DNA of 64,000 bases from Isochrysis galbana (taxonomy: Eukaryota; Haptophyta; Isochrysidales; Isochrysidaceae): contig CM030937.1 in the NCBI GenBank assembly GCA_018136815.1, forward strand, positions 690,553 through 754,552, read 5' to 3'. Below, in pieces: positions 43,378-52,871 of the stretch (positions within the stretch are counted from its first letter, which is position 1; every line of letters starts with the position of its first letter). The position numbers and the translations under genes are program-made. The notes under the pieces were generated by a model, which saw only the letters and a program-made list of their open reading frames with translations, had not been told where the DNA came from and did no database searches.

Positions 43378-43950
43378 TCAGACGCCGAAGCTCTTGCCGC
43401 ATCCGCACGTTTCTTCTGCGTTGGGATTCTGGAATGAGAAGCCGCCACCAATGAGCTCCTACGCGAATTTGCAGGGGCAGAGACTCCGTTAGATGTTCAC
43501 GTGCAGCACTTGCCAAGCATTAGAACGCACACAGTACTGAGACACGCAACGGCACGACGTGGCCAACCGCATGCGCGCACGCACATCGCTGTAGTCGAGC
43601 CTAAGGCCATAGAGGAACATGAGACTCTTCGGGTCGATGACGCAACGAATGCCTCCCTCGTACTCGATGACGGTGTCCTTCTCTTCGACCTCCTCTTGTT
43701 TCATGAAGTCCATGATGTAGGACATCCCAGAGCACCCTCCCGCGCGCACGCCCATCCGCAGGTGAATGCTCTCCGCCCCCTGCTTCTCCTTGAGGAAAGC
43801 GATCTGCCGAAGCGCCGCATCAGAGAAGCTGATGATTTGCTGCTGAGCGGCGTCGAGACGGGGCGAGGCGGCGCGAGGAGGCGCACGAGGCGCGAGAGAG
43901 AGGGAAGCCGCGAGCACAGGCGCCGCGAGCAGCAGCACGACCAGGCGCAT
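43378..43950 (-). CDS. IscA/SufA-type (HesB family) iron-sulfur assembly protein, plastid-type
   Basis: Exon 1 is 43950-43585, the GT-AG intron 43584-43459 (126 nt, phase 0), exon 2 43458-43378. The joined protein is 148 residues. Met 43950 gives a signal peptide (MRLVVLLLAAPVLAASLSLA) and a Pro/Ala/Arg transit-like stretch; a longer start at 44043 would bury this signal. The domain from residue 38 has all three conserved cysteines: Cys73 in GGCSGM, and Cys140 and Cys142 in the C-terminal ETCGCGKSF. LDYSD|ELIGGGFSFQNPNA across the splice matches the family exactly, confirming the intron. Role: scaffold or carrier in Fe-S cluster assembly, probably of the plastid SUF pathway given the signal peptide. 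The tyrosine-rich exon-1 C-terminus is standard. Confidence 0.9.
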
Positions 43951-44049
43951 TGGGTAGGGGGTGGGGAGAGAGGGTTGGGTGGGGCAGGCGAGAGGGGAGG
44001 GAAGCGAGCGACTCTGTCTGTAGGCAGAGAAGAGAGAATGCATTCATTC

Positions 44050-44390
<341 letters not shown>

Positions 44391-45144
44391 AGAGATATCT
44401 GAGAGTGGGGTCGCGTCTTCTTCTAGAGAACGCGCGGTGGCGGCGGTCGGTCTTCATGGGAGAGCACGCAAGGTCCTTTTTAATGGTACAAGTAGGTGGT
44501 AAAAAAATAACGCGCGTTCCTAGTTGACGGGTGCTCATTGTCACGCGCCGTGAGTTGGGTGTGTTCGCGGCGCAGCCGCGGGGTGCATTTCATTGTTCCG
44601 TTTGGTTGAGCGCCGCATTTACGCGGCGCGAGGCAAATTTTCAAGGTTCTTGACAGTGTCCACTTTGGGGATCAAGGGTCAGCAAGGGTCAAGGGTCAAG
44701 GGTCAAGGGACAAGGAAGTAGTAGGTATGAGTTTGAGTTCTAGAGTTGAGTTCGCGTTCGCTTGTTTTTTACCACCCTACTTGTATTTCTTCTCAAAAAG
44801 GTATATTCGTCGATGTGGTATCGGAACATAGAAAGAAAGAAAGGGAGACGTTTGTGGTTGGAGTTGGTGTACGTAGGTGGTAGAGAAGAAGAGAGATTCA
44901 TTTGCAGGAGGAGAGCAAGAGAGAGTGCGAGGCAAACAGGGGATGATGCCGGAGGGGGGCTCTCACAGAAGGGAAACGCCAGCGGAGTATGCAAAGAGCG
45001 AAAAACATTGCTGTCACTCGAGCGTAAGTAAGCCCATGGGCCGATGACACCTCAGTCTCGGCTCGTACAATTTTGCACAAATGTAAGCAAGATGCGCTTG
45101 TTTGGTCGTGGTTGCATGCCGTAAATTTTGCCGTGCATCGCACA
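44391..45144. other. Intergenic region
   Basis: Tandem CAAGGGT-type heptamers at about 44673-44712. Nothing else supported. Confidence 0.4.
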
Positions 45145-46281
45145 TCACCTATTCATCTCGCCAGCTTGTCCATTATTGGATGAAGGGGCGCTCTTTGGTG
45201 AGCTTGCTCTACTTATGTGATACAGCAAAAGGCCATCCCAAACACCTCCCAGGAACCATTGCGTCCGAACGTGCAACGGCTGTGCAGCAGCCACATGTTG
45301 TGCACAGCTTAGAGGGAGTGCCTCGCGTTGGGCGACAAGCCCATGCTGAGTACACCTCCGCTCGAAGGCCACAATAGCAGGGTCAAGAGCGCAACCACCG
45401 GCTGATATTCCGGCATTGTTGGCAAGAGCACTCACTGCTCCGCCGGCAACGCGATTGTACAAGAGGAACGTCACTTTGACCATCGGATTGCGATCTAGGA
45501 GCGCCGCTATAGTAGCTTCTAGCCCATGACCACAACCATCATCACTCCCAGTAGGGGTCACCGCGCTGCCAAGGGGAAGACTCACGAGATCCGCTCCAAT
45601 GACGTGCGTAAGTACACCGACGTCGACTGGCAGTCGATCGATCGCATCGTGCCCACCTGCTGCGTCCCAAAATGCGACAGTGAGGTTTTCTGCACCGTTG
45701 CGTTCTCGGTTACGATCCAGATTCTCGAGAGCCGCCGTGCAAACATCCGTGGCAACAACCGTTGTAGGCTGCAACGACTCGTTGGATGGCATGGGTGCAC
45801 TCAGCTCCGCCGAGGACTGTGCAGCAAGAACCAGTCCGATGGATGCGACGCCCACACCGGCTCCAATTTCGAGCACATGCGCGCCACGCAACGGGATGCC
45901 GCCATCAACCACCCATTGAAGCAACGCTCGGCCCGTTGGCCAGTCGACGCACCCCTGCCCTGCTTCGCCTTGGCTCGCACGCGTGCGCGTGTGGATGCTG
46001 ATGGAAAGAGGGATAGGCTGGACAATGCGGTGGGTGACGAGTTTCCACTTGCGCAGGTCGAGCCATTCGTCGAGCGCGATCCCGGCACAGATGCTCAGGC
46101 TCCCAAGGTACACGACAGCCGCAGCTCGGTGGTCACGCCGGCCTGTCGAACCACCGCAGAGCTGCCTCGAATGGCGCAGCGCGTGCACCACACGCCCCGG
46201 TGCGCCTCTGCGCGGCACGTACCACATCAGCCCTGCTTGAAGCGGCCACATCCCTCGCGTCCCCTCGCGCCACACACCCAT
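45145..46281 (-). CDS. Family-16 (METTL21-type) protein methyltransferase
   Basis: 378 residues from ATG 46281. SAM-dependent methyltransferase of the lysine-methyltransferase group (Methyltransf_16). CVDWPTGRALLQWVV supplies the family's W...L motif, VLEIGAGVGVASIGLV is motif I (SAM binding), VVATDVCTAALENLDRNRERN the post-I acidic loop, and VIGADLVSLPL the D-x-x-Y/V-like motif. VTFLLYNRVAG and a WFLGGVWDGLLLYHI end complete the fold. The first 60-90 residues are basic with one hydrophobic segment (AAAVVYLGSLSICAGIAL) and may be targeting or not translated. The substrate (translation factors or chaperones are known for relatives) cannot be told from sequence. Confidence 0.8.
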   Translation of the reverse strand: MGVWREGTRGMWPLQAGLMWYVPRRGAPGRVVHALRHSRQLCGGSTGRRDHRAAAVVYLGSLSICAGIALDEWLDLRKWKLVTHRIVQPIPLSISIHTRTRASQGEAGQGCVDWPTGRALLQWVVDGGIPLRGAHVLEIGAGVGVASIGLVLAAQSSAELSAPMPSNESLQPTTVVATDVCTAALENLDRNRERNGAENLTVAFWDAAGGHDAIDRLPVDVGVLTHVIGADLVSLPLGSAVTPTGSDDGCGHGLEATIAALLDRNPMVKVTFLLYNRVAGGAVSALANNAGISAGGCALDPAIVAFERRCTQHGLVAQREALPLSCAQHVAAAQPLHVRTQWFLGGVWDGLLLYHISRASSPKSAPSSNNGQAGEMNR

Positions 46282-47067
46282 ACGGAGCGGATCTCCCTCT
46301 CTCGGACACAGGCTGCCCCACCCTCACCCCCGGTGGAAGCGCCCACAGCCCAAGCGACCCTGCCTTCCCCAAAACGCACAAGTAATAGATCTCGGTCTCC
46401 CTCCCTCGCCGCGCCGGCCTCTTCCCACGATCAACGGCAGCCTTTCCAGAGCTGCCTCCCCGTCTCTCCCTTTCCCCGTGCGTCCCCAGCTGCCCCCACG
46501 AAAAACCCACCCACCATGATCAGGTTTATTCATACTTTAGATAGAGGGGTTTTTCGAGTTTCGAGTACTCTGTTTATGTTTTTGTCCGAAGGAGTTTTGC
46601 AATAAGCGGTGTCCATAGTGTCGGTGAGTTAATTAGCACCTCATGTGTGAATCGGACCGACTAAAGTACACCCCCGACCGAGGAAAGCAGCAGCTCAGCG
46701 ACCGCGAAAGACAGACTCTTCATCATCTCCATTTCTTTCCTTAAACGCGTCGACAATTTCAGTCACAATAAAATTAAAACCTTAAAACGCAAATCTTAAT
46801 CTTAAATCTTCGAAATTCGAGATTCGAGATCGAGACGAAAATGGCGAACCAGAACTTGAGCCGAGGGAGAATCCGAATCTGCATGTCTTGCGTGATCACA
46901 ACACACATAGAAGACGGAATATAACCGCAGAAGGCTAGTACGCATGGCGAAGTGTTCATGCTTCATGCCAAAAAAGTTTTCCCAAAAGGCCTGAGGCCTG
47001 AATATGAATACTGAATACAACAGGCAACCGGGCTCCCATCCGTGGACCATGGATCACATTTATTAAC
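46282..47067. other. Intergenic region
   Basis: CT-rich stretch at 46290-46480 and an AT-rich patch with AATCTT/TCGAGAT short repeats at 46770-46840. No gene supported. Confidence 0.4.
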
Positions 47068-48070
47068 TATTTACTGCCGGAGCAGCCAAATGGCTGCTTC
47101 CCACCACATTTGTGCCACTACTCGAAACTATCTCCCCGAGAGTGACGTGTTTTTGCCATAGATATAGATAGTAGTTAGGCCACACGGTGCACGGTGCACG
47201 GTGCCCCCCCCCCCCCCCCGCCGCCGCGCGCCCCGTGAACCCCCCCCCCCGCGCGTGTCGAACACGCGATGACTACAGGCTCATAGGCAGAAGGCCGTTC
47301 GATCGAGCCGGCAGCTGACGCGGTCGTGGAAGGATCGTTGTTTGTTGCTTGCGGGAAGATGTCTGAAAGGTCATAGTGAGAGTCGGGTCTGACAGTGTCT
47401 GCCATCGAGCGCTACGAGCGATGAGGTAGACTGAAGATCGGAGGATAGCGACGCGTGGCGTCGGAGAGTAGGGACGAGGCTAGCGGCTAGCTAGCGAGCT
47501 AGTGGAAGAGAGAGAGAGAGAATGAGAATGAGAGCTTCTTAGGTCCGAGCGTCCGAGGTAGACACGGGAGGCTACAACGCATGGACTCAAAAAGTCTGAG
47601 GGCTCAGAACCACACAAACTAAACCAAACAGGGCGAAAACTAACCACACCTGGACGGACGGCCAGGCGTCGGCACCAGGGCAACTCAGCAACGCGCAGAC
47701 ATGCGACAGAGGGGTCGGCACAACGGCACAACGAGGGCAGACCTCGCTGGGGAGCTACGAGCTACAACCGATGGACGAGAGAAGACAGAAGACAGTCATG
47801 GAACATTTGATGACATCGAGAGAAAGTAAGAGAAGAGGCGGCATACCAATCGACGAGACCTTGAGGCTTAAAATATAACTCGCAGGTTATAAGTAAAAGT
47901 CTGTCATCGTATGGAATACGACAGCGCGCGGCTCTTCCCCCATCCACACACGCACTTCTTTCCCCGCAGAACGTGCGGCAAATATCTTCTATGCAGCCTG
48001 CTCTCCCTGCTCTCCCCGAAAAAGTACAAAACGAAGCAGCCATTTGGCTGCTGCGCTCCCGGCAGTAAAG
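47068..48070 (-). mobile_element. Non-autonomous element with about 30-bp imperfect terminal inverted repeats, containing R2
   Basis: The left end TTTACTGCCGGAGCAGCC-AAATGGCTGCTTC (47068-47100) pairs with the reverse complement of the right end (48032-48070), which has a 5-bp insertion (GGAGCGCAGCAGCC). Each end contains its own palindrome, GCAGCCAAATGGCTGC. Inside are the R2 module (47253-47600, with the MADTVRPDS reading start on the minus strand) and the leader shared with 22145-22385. No clear target-site duplication was found, so the true boundary may differ by a few bases. No intact protein. Confidence 0.5.
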
Positions 48071-48139
48071 AGTTCATGGTGTAACCTAGTGCGCTCTTCT
48101 TTAATAAATATTTCTTAGTTTATTTTTTGCCCTCCGCGC

Positions 48140-48345
48140 GCTTGGGCCCACACACACAGCAGCCCCTCCCCTCGCTCCCCCCGAACCTCCCCCGCTCCTC
48201 ATCACGGATCGCACGCTTTTGGGGTACACGCCCAAAGCTGCGACCACCCCCTCTCCCCTCGTCTCCCTCTCTCTTCCCCCTTCACTCGCTCGCTCTCGCT
48301 CGCTCGTCGGCAAGGAGAGCACGAGAGAGAGAGAGAGAGGCTGCT
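48140..48345 (+). repeat. Pyrimidine-rich tract upstream of the oxygenase gene
   Basis: CCCCTCCC and CTCTCTCTTCCCCC repeats plus CTCGCTCG units on the sense strand, 190-400 bp before ATG 48537; followed by a (GA)n block at 48323-48340 and 48436-48453. Confidence 0.55.
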
Positions 48346-48536
48346 CCTCTGCTCGGAGGTCAAGTCATCGTGCTCTCTGCATTTGACATACCACGTAGAT
48401 CTTCGGGGGAACCCTTTTGAAGTCACAGGCACACTGAAGAGAGAGAGAGAAAGAGGTCCTTCCAGTGGCTCTCTTCCTCTACCCTCGGGGGTTTCTCAGA
48501 GTGGCCGCCGCGGCGTGGGGGGAAGCAGCTAATCCG

Positions 48537-49883
48537 ATGGGCCCACTCGTGTGGCCGCTGCTGGCAGGGCTGCTACCGCCAGCGCCGCTGCTCTCGCCCG
48601 TGATGAGCCCGCTTTCCCTCGCCTCCTTCCTCCGCGGCCTCCACCTCAATCGTCTCGCCCACCAGCACGAGACACACCTCTCTCTCCACACGCTCGGATA
48701 CGCGCCCGTGGATTCTTCCTTCCGGTGCCGCCCTCTGCCCGCACTCTACGCGCATGAGCTGCCGCGCAACTCTCTAGGCTATGGGCGCGGCGGCTTTCGG
48801 CCATTTAGGTCAGCCAAGCTCGTCGTCGAGACCAGCCAACCGCTCGTGCGACCTGAAGTGTGCGCTGCGATTCGAAGAGAGGCTGCGCGCGCCATGGCGG
48901 CGGGCGCGCGCTCATCTTTTACGATGACAGAGACGAACCGCGATGTGGCGGTGCATGAGCTGCCTCGCACGCTGCGCTGGCTCAATGCCTTTCTGCCTGC
49001 CGTATTGGAGCCGACCGTACGCCTCGCGTTTGGCGATTGCCTCGTTGACGGGGGTAGTCGAGTCGGGCATTGGGTCCGCACCCAAGCTCTACGCCTCACA
49101 GGCACGGGCGAGACGAAGCTCATCGTCTATCGAGCATTGGTCGTGCAGTATGATGAGGCAGCGCGTCTGACGCACCAGCCAGTGCATCGCGATGCTTCGC
49201 TGATCTCAATGATCGTACCGCTGAACGACTGCTCGGAATATAAAGGTGGAGGGACATACATTGAGCCACTGAGCAAGTCGATTGTCTTGCCGCAGGGTCA
49301 TGCACTGCTCCACCCTTCGGCGGTTCGTCACGCTGGTCACCGTCTGACCGCCGGTGAGCGATGGGTCCTCGTTGTGTTCCTATCAACACGTGAGCCGCGG
49401 CGCGAGGAACACAGCCGTCGTTTCAAGGAGCGCGCTAGAGCTATGGGCGAAAGCGGCGATTTGATGGGTGAGCTCGCAGTGCTCCGCCACGCTCTCCGGC
49501 TGAGTCCGAGCGACCACGAGCTGTGGTACGACGCAGGGGCAGCGTTGCATGATGCCGGCAAGCTGAAGCTTGCGCGGAAGTACTATGAGCGCGCTATTGC
49601 CCTCAACGACATGGACCCCCAGCCGCACAACAACTTGGGTGGACTGCTTCTTGAATTGGGCTCGCCACCACGCGAGGCCCTACACCATTTCCGCGCGGCG
49701 CACGTGCGGGATCCGCATTCTGCGGCGGCAGCGCTGAACGTCGGCGGTTTACTCCTGGCTCTCGGGCGAGTGAACGCCGCGGAGCGCTTCCTCGATTCTC
49801 TGCCAGAGAGTCTCGACGATGACGAACAAGTCGAGGCATTGCGCGTCGAAGTCCAAGGAGCAGTTGACGCCAGAGGTATCTAG
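48537..49883 (+). CDS. 2-oxoglutarate/Fe(II) oxygenase (prolyl-hydroxylase-like) fused to TPR repeats
   Basis: 448 residues from the first ATG (48537). Residues 1-30 are hydrophobic (MGPLVWPLLAGLLPPAPLLS), a likely signal peptide or anchor. The oxygenase domain, about 95-300, has PVHRDASLISMIVPLND (HxD iron ligands, about 217 and 219), YKGGGTYIEPL, the distal His in SAVRHAGHR (about 265) and ERWVLVVF with the 2-oxoglutarate Arg. About 330-440 form two to three TPR-like helical pairs: ELWYDAGAALHDAGKLKLAR, KYYERAIALNDMDPQPHNNL and LNVGGLLLALGRVNAAERFL. Likely role: hydroxylation of a protein side chain in the secretory pathway, with the TPRs binding substrate. In known collagen-type P4Hs the peptide-binding TPR-like domain is N-terminal, so the C-terminal placement here is unusual. 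Confidence 0.8.
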   Translation: MGPLVWPLLAGLLPPAPLLSPVMSPLSLASFLRGLHLNRLAHQHETHLSLHTLGYAPVDSSFRCRPLPALYAHELPRNSLGYGRGGFRPFRSAKLVVETSQPLVRPEVCAAIRREAARAMAAGARSSFTMTETNRDVAVHELPRTLRWLNAFLPAVLEPTVRLAFGDCLVDGGSRVGHWVRTQALRLTGTGETKLIVYRALVVQYDEAARLTHQPVHRDASLISMIVPLNDCSEYKGGGTYIEPLSKSIVLPQGHALLHPSAVRHAGHRLTAGERWVLVVFLSTREPRREEHSRRFKERARAMGESGDLMGELAVLRHALRLSPSDHELWYDAGAALHDAGKLKLARKYYERAIALNDMDPQPHNNLGGLLLELGSPPREALHHFRAAHVRDPHSAAAALNVGGLLLALGRVNAAERFLDSLPESLDDDEQVEALRVEVQGAVDARGI

Positions 49884-50289
49884 CGGCTAGCTCGGTGCAA
49901 AGGCGTGTGAGGAATGGCATGCATGGGATTCACCCTTGTGTTTGGCATGCATTGTGAGCTCCCGCCGTTGTTGGAGCGTGGTGTGTGTGTGTGTGTGCCT
50001 ATGCTGTGTTGTGCAAGATGACTGCTATGCGACATACAACGCCGACTTCACGACATGGGTCATGATCTCGATTCGACGGGATGGTAACTGCACCATGACT
50101 TTCTCAACGAAAGGTGCAGTGTTTTGTGCGTACCACTACACACGAGCTATGGCCTGAGTAGTGTGATGTTGGTGTGCTCTTTCGTTGTGCTTGGTGCGCA
50201 GGGGCATGAGGGAGGCATGACGGCATGAACACAGCATGGCATGGCGTGCTTGAAGTAGCGCCATAGTAGATATGGATTGCCGCATGGTG
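49884..50289. other. Short intergenic region
   Basis: (GT)n microsatellite at 49980-50000; no gene. Confidence 0.4.
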
Positions 50290-50945
50290 CTGACTTAGTC
50301 TGAATCGTCGCAGTTTTATGTTTTAGTTAGGGATTGCCACAAAAACTATTGTTATAGTTTTAGCGATGAAGCGCGCGCCGACCGCTCCCACCTCCCAGCC
50401 CTCTGCCGCCACGACGCCCCAACGGGGCCGACCCAAGCCGCCGGAGCCCAAGCGCTCGCAACCCTCAGCCCCTCCTGATCAGGACGTCGAGATGGCGCCA
50501 CCTCCCTCGCCTCCCAAGCAGGCACACAGCCAGGGAATAGGCAGAGTCCTGTTCCCTGGTGCAGACCAGTGCCAGGGCATTGCCCTGCCACAGGCCTCCC
50601 TCGACTCGCCACCCAACCAAGGACTCCCCATGGGGGCTGGCAGCACGCAACACTGCTACCACCCCCATGGTGGCAACTCCTACCATCAGTGCACCCCTCG
50701 TGGGCGGGCACTTGACACAACAATCAATCTTGGAAGCTTTTGCGCCCTCCAACCAACAACCAACACTTGCACAAAAATCCTACGCAGAAGCCGCCCAGAA
50801 GGGACCCATGGGGAAGAACCCAGTGCAGCAAGCCCAAAAGCAACCACCCCCAAAGTCGCGTTCCGTCAAAAGAGGGCCAGGCTATGTGCTTGTTTTCTTT
50901 TTAGTTATTATTATTATTATTACAACGCTAATATTATTATTGCAA
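50290..50945 (+). mobile_element. Non-LTR retrotransposon 5' fragment (ORF1-like)
   Basis: ATG at 50366 opens a Pro-rich basic frame (RAPTAPTSQPSAATTPQRGR). Further on, the better frame is another one (50560-50860), with TQQSILEAFAPSNQQPTLAQ and KSYAEAAQKG, a pattern common at the start of LINE ORF1/gag-like proteins. So at least one frameshift has occurred. Homology ends in a TTA/ATT microsatellite (50903-50945) where the rest of the element has been replaced. Not functional. Confidence 0.45.
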
Positions 50946-50978
50946 AGAAGTCTCCACATCCACGGCCCATGCCAGATG

Positions 50979-51023
50979 CTGTGACGAGCAGCATCGCCAG
51001 GATGGCGCCGCTCATGCCCTCCT
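50979..51023 (-). repeat. Inverted repeat, left arm (partner 52162-52192)
   Basis: GCTGTGACGAGCAGCATCGC, then a 12-bp insertion, then GCCGCTCATGCCC, is the reverse complement of 52162-52192 (GGGCATGAGCGG|CGATGCTGCTCGTCACAGC). Confidence 0.6.
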
Positions 51024-51383
51024 CCATGTGTTCGCAGAACCTGAAGGCTGGGCTGCGGACCTCCTCGTAGGTGCGGTGACCGAGTCGCTTGGCGATGAAG
51101 ACAAACAAAGTACTGGCCCATGGTGAAGGAGCGAGGCGTGTGGGGCCCGCGGGGACTCCGTGCGTGCGCATGGAAGTTTCCGCACGCCGTCACGGATGGG
51201 CATACGGCGTCTCCGCGGGGGGGGGGGGGAGCCAAAGAAAGGGACGGGCGCGCGCCTGACGGCGTGCACTTGGGTGATTGCAACTCATCACACTCGCCGC
51301 CCTGGTGCACGCCTCTCTCGCTCGCCCGCCCCTCCTCGCTCCCCTTCCTCCCCTCTACCCCGCCTCTCCCCCACGCTCCTCTC

Positions 51384-52169
51384 GATGCGCTCGCTGCGTG
51401 TGCGTCCCGTGCTCGACTACCGTGTGCCCGCGTCTGACGACGAGGCGGAGGCCGACCCCCAATCGGATCCAAAGCCGATTGTTAACAACAACACACAACT
51501 CGCTCCCCCCCCTCTTGATGAGGAGGAAGAGCCCGAAGACACCCCTTTTTTCATCCAGCTAGCTCAGTTAGCTGACGACAAAAAGGACATCAAAAGTGAA
51601 GATGTAGCTACCTTCATGAAATTCCTCCTCTCTAGGCTGGAGGGCCTAGATGCAACACCGGATGGAATGGACAAGGGCCGTAAAGGCCCTTGGATCTTCT
51701 ACGTCGATGAGGACGCACACGACCAATTCAAGGCCGCATACGGAGACAAAATTCAAACGGCACTCTCAGGAGTCCCGCACGAGTTTGGAATCACCTATGG
51801 CGCGCTAGCCGACTCGGCCCCTCGCAAGTCGAGAACCGAATGAATGAGCGAACTGCTGAAATAGCTGAAATGCGGGAAGAATACCTTGCATCTGTTGGTG
51901 CATATGAGCAACTGGCGCAAATATGACCTGAGTTTGGCGATGATGATATTGTTGCAATACTAAAGGAAATGAACTCGGACGGTTGGGATATTACAACTCT
52001 ACCGCAGTACGACACATATGAGTACTACCTGTGGAAGGAGTACCATTGGCGAAGAAAAGATTTACGCTTGCCACATGTAGATACACTGAAAGGTATGCAA
52101 TCTAATGGTTGGAATATTAATCTGCTCAAACTACTACCTCCATCCTGGAGTAACCCTGCGAGGGCATGA
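51384..52169 (+). pseudogene. Decayed ORF of unknown family: one frameshift and one TGA stop
   Basis: Frame A runs from ATG 51384 to 51843 (acidic linker, then PFFIQLAQLADDKKDIKSED and GPWIFYVDEDAHDQFKAAYG). At the end the sequence continues protein-like in another frame (MNERTAEIAEMREEYLASVG), is broken by TGA at about 51929 (AQI*PEFGDDDI), and ends MNSDGWDITTLPQYDTYEYY ... LPPSWSNPARA at 52169. The second half is less GC-rich and Tyr/Trp-rich. The 3' end lies in the inverted repeat 52162-52192. It may be a relic of a viral or mobile gene. The family is not recognised. Confidence 0.45.
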
Positions 52170-52192
52170 GCGGCGATGCTGCTCGTCACAGC
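52162..52192 (+). repeat. Inverted repeat, right arm
   Basis: Partner of 50979-51023; together they bound a 1.2-kb segment containing the decayed ORF. Confidence 0.6.
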
Positions 52193-52689
52193 CTGACTGA
52201 AACTAGTCGTGGAATGCTTATACATAACTATGGACATTTGATCGCTCAATTCGACTGATGCCCCACAATTGACGGAACGACACCTGTGGTGAAGGGGCCG
52301 TAGCCATAGTACGGCCGTACTTACTCACTTACTCTAATAGTAATAGATAGAGATAGAGAGAGAGACACTACATTTACCCTAACTTGTGATTATACTTGCT
52401 TCGGTCTCACCTAACTTGTCAGCATCAGCATGCTCAGATCTACCTAAATTGCGAAAAAACTTGCGGGCAAGTCTGGTCAAGCGCAACTGGTGTTACAATA
52501 AAACACAGGTAAGCGTAAGCGGCGCTTATGCGGACGCCGGGACGCCGGGTCTGGGGGACTTTCGATGGCACGGCGGGGGCTCCAGACCAAGACGACAGTC
52601 TACTATAAAATTCATACAGACAAGAGAAAGAAGGGCTTACTCGCTCGTGCGAGAGGGGCCGTCTCGGCGCGCACCCGGCGGCTCGCCAC

Positions 52690-52870
52690 CAACCCCCCCC
52701 CCCCCCCCTCTCCCTTCCCTCTCCCTCCCTCTCCCTCTCTCTCTCCTCTCTCGCTGCTCTGTTCCTTCCCCCACCCCTCCCCCTTGTTCCTTGCTCTCTC
52801 TCCCTGTCGCCCTGCTGCCGCTTTCCCCCACTTCTCCCCCTCTCATCTGGCCCACTGCTCCGCCTTCCCC
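52690..52870 (+). repeat. Polypyrimidine tract directly upstream of the ubiquitin-fusion gene
   Basis: C run then CTCTCTCC-rich sequence ending within a few bases of ATG 52872. It is the clearest case of the sense-strand tract pattern in this window. Confidence 0.6.
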
Positions 52871-52871
52871 C

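Noticed and set aside
44673-44712. Telomere-like heptamer (CAAGGGT)n
   Set aside because: Only about five imperfect copies, internal, not a known telomere unit.
51120-51171. Minus-strand ORF 50920-51171 resembling a membrane protein tail
   Set aside because: Much of it lies in the inverted repeat arm and AT microsatellite; no start context or family.
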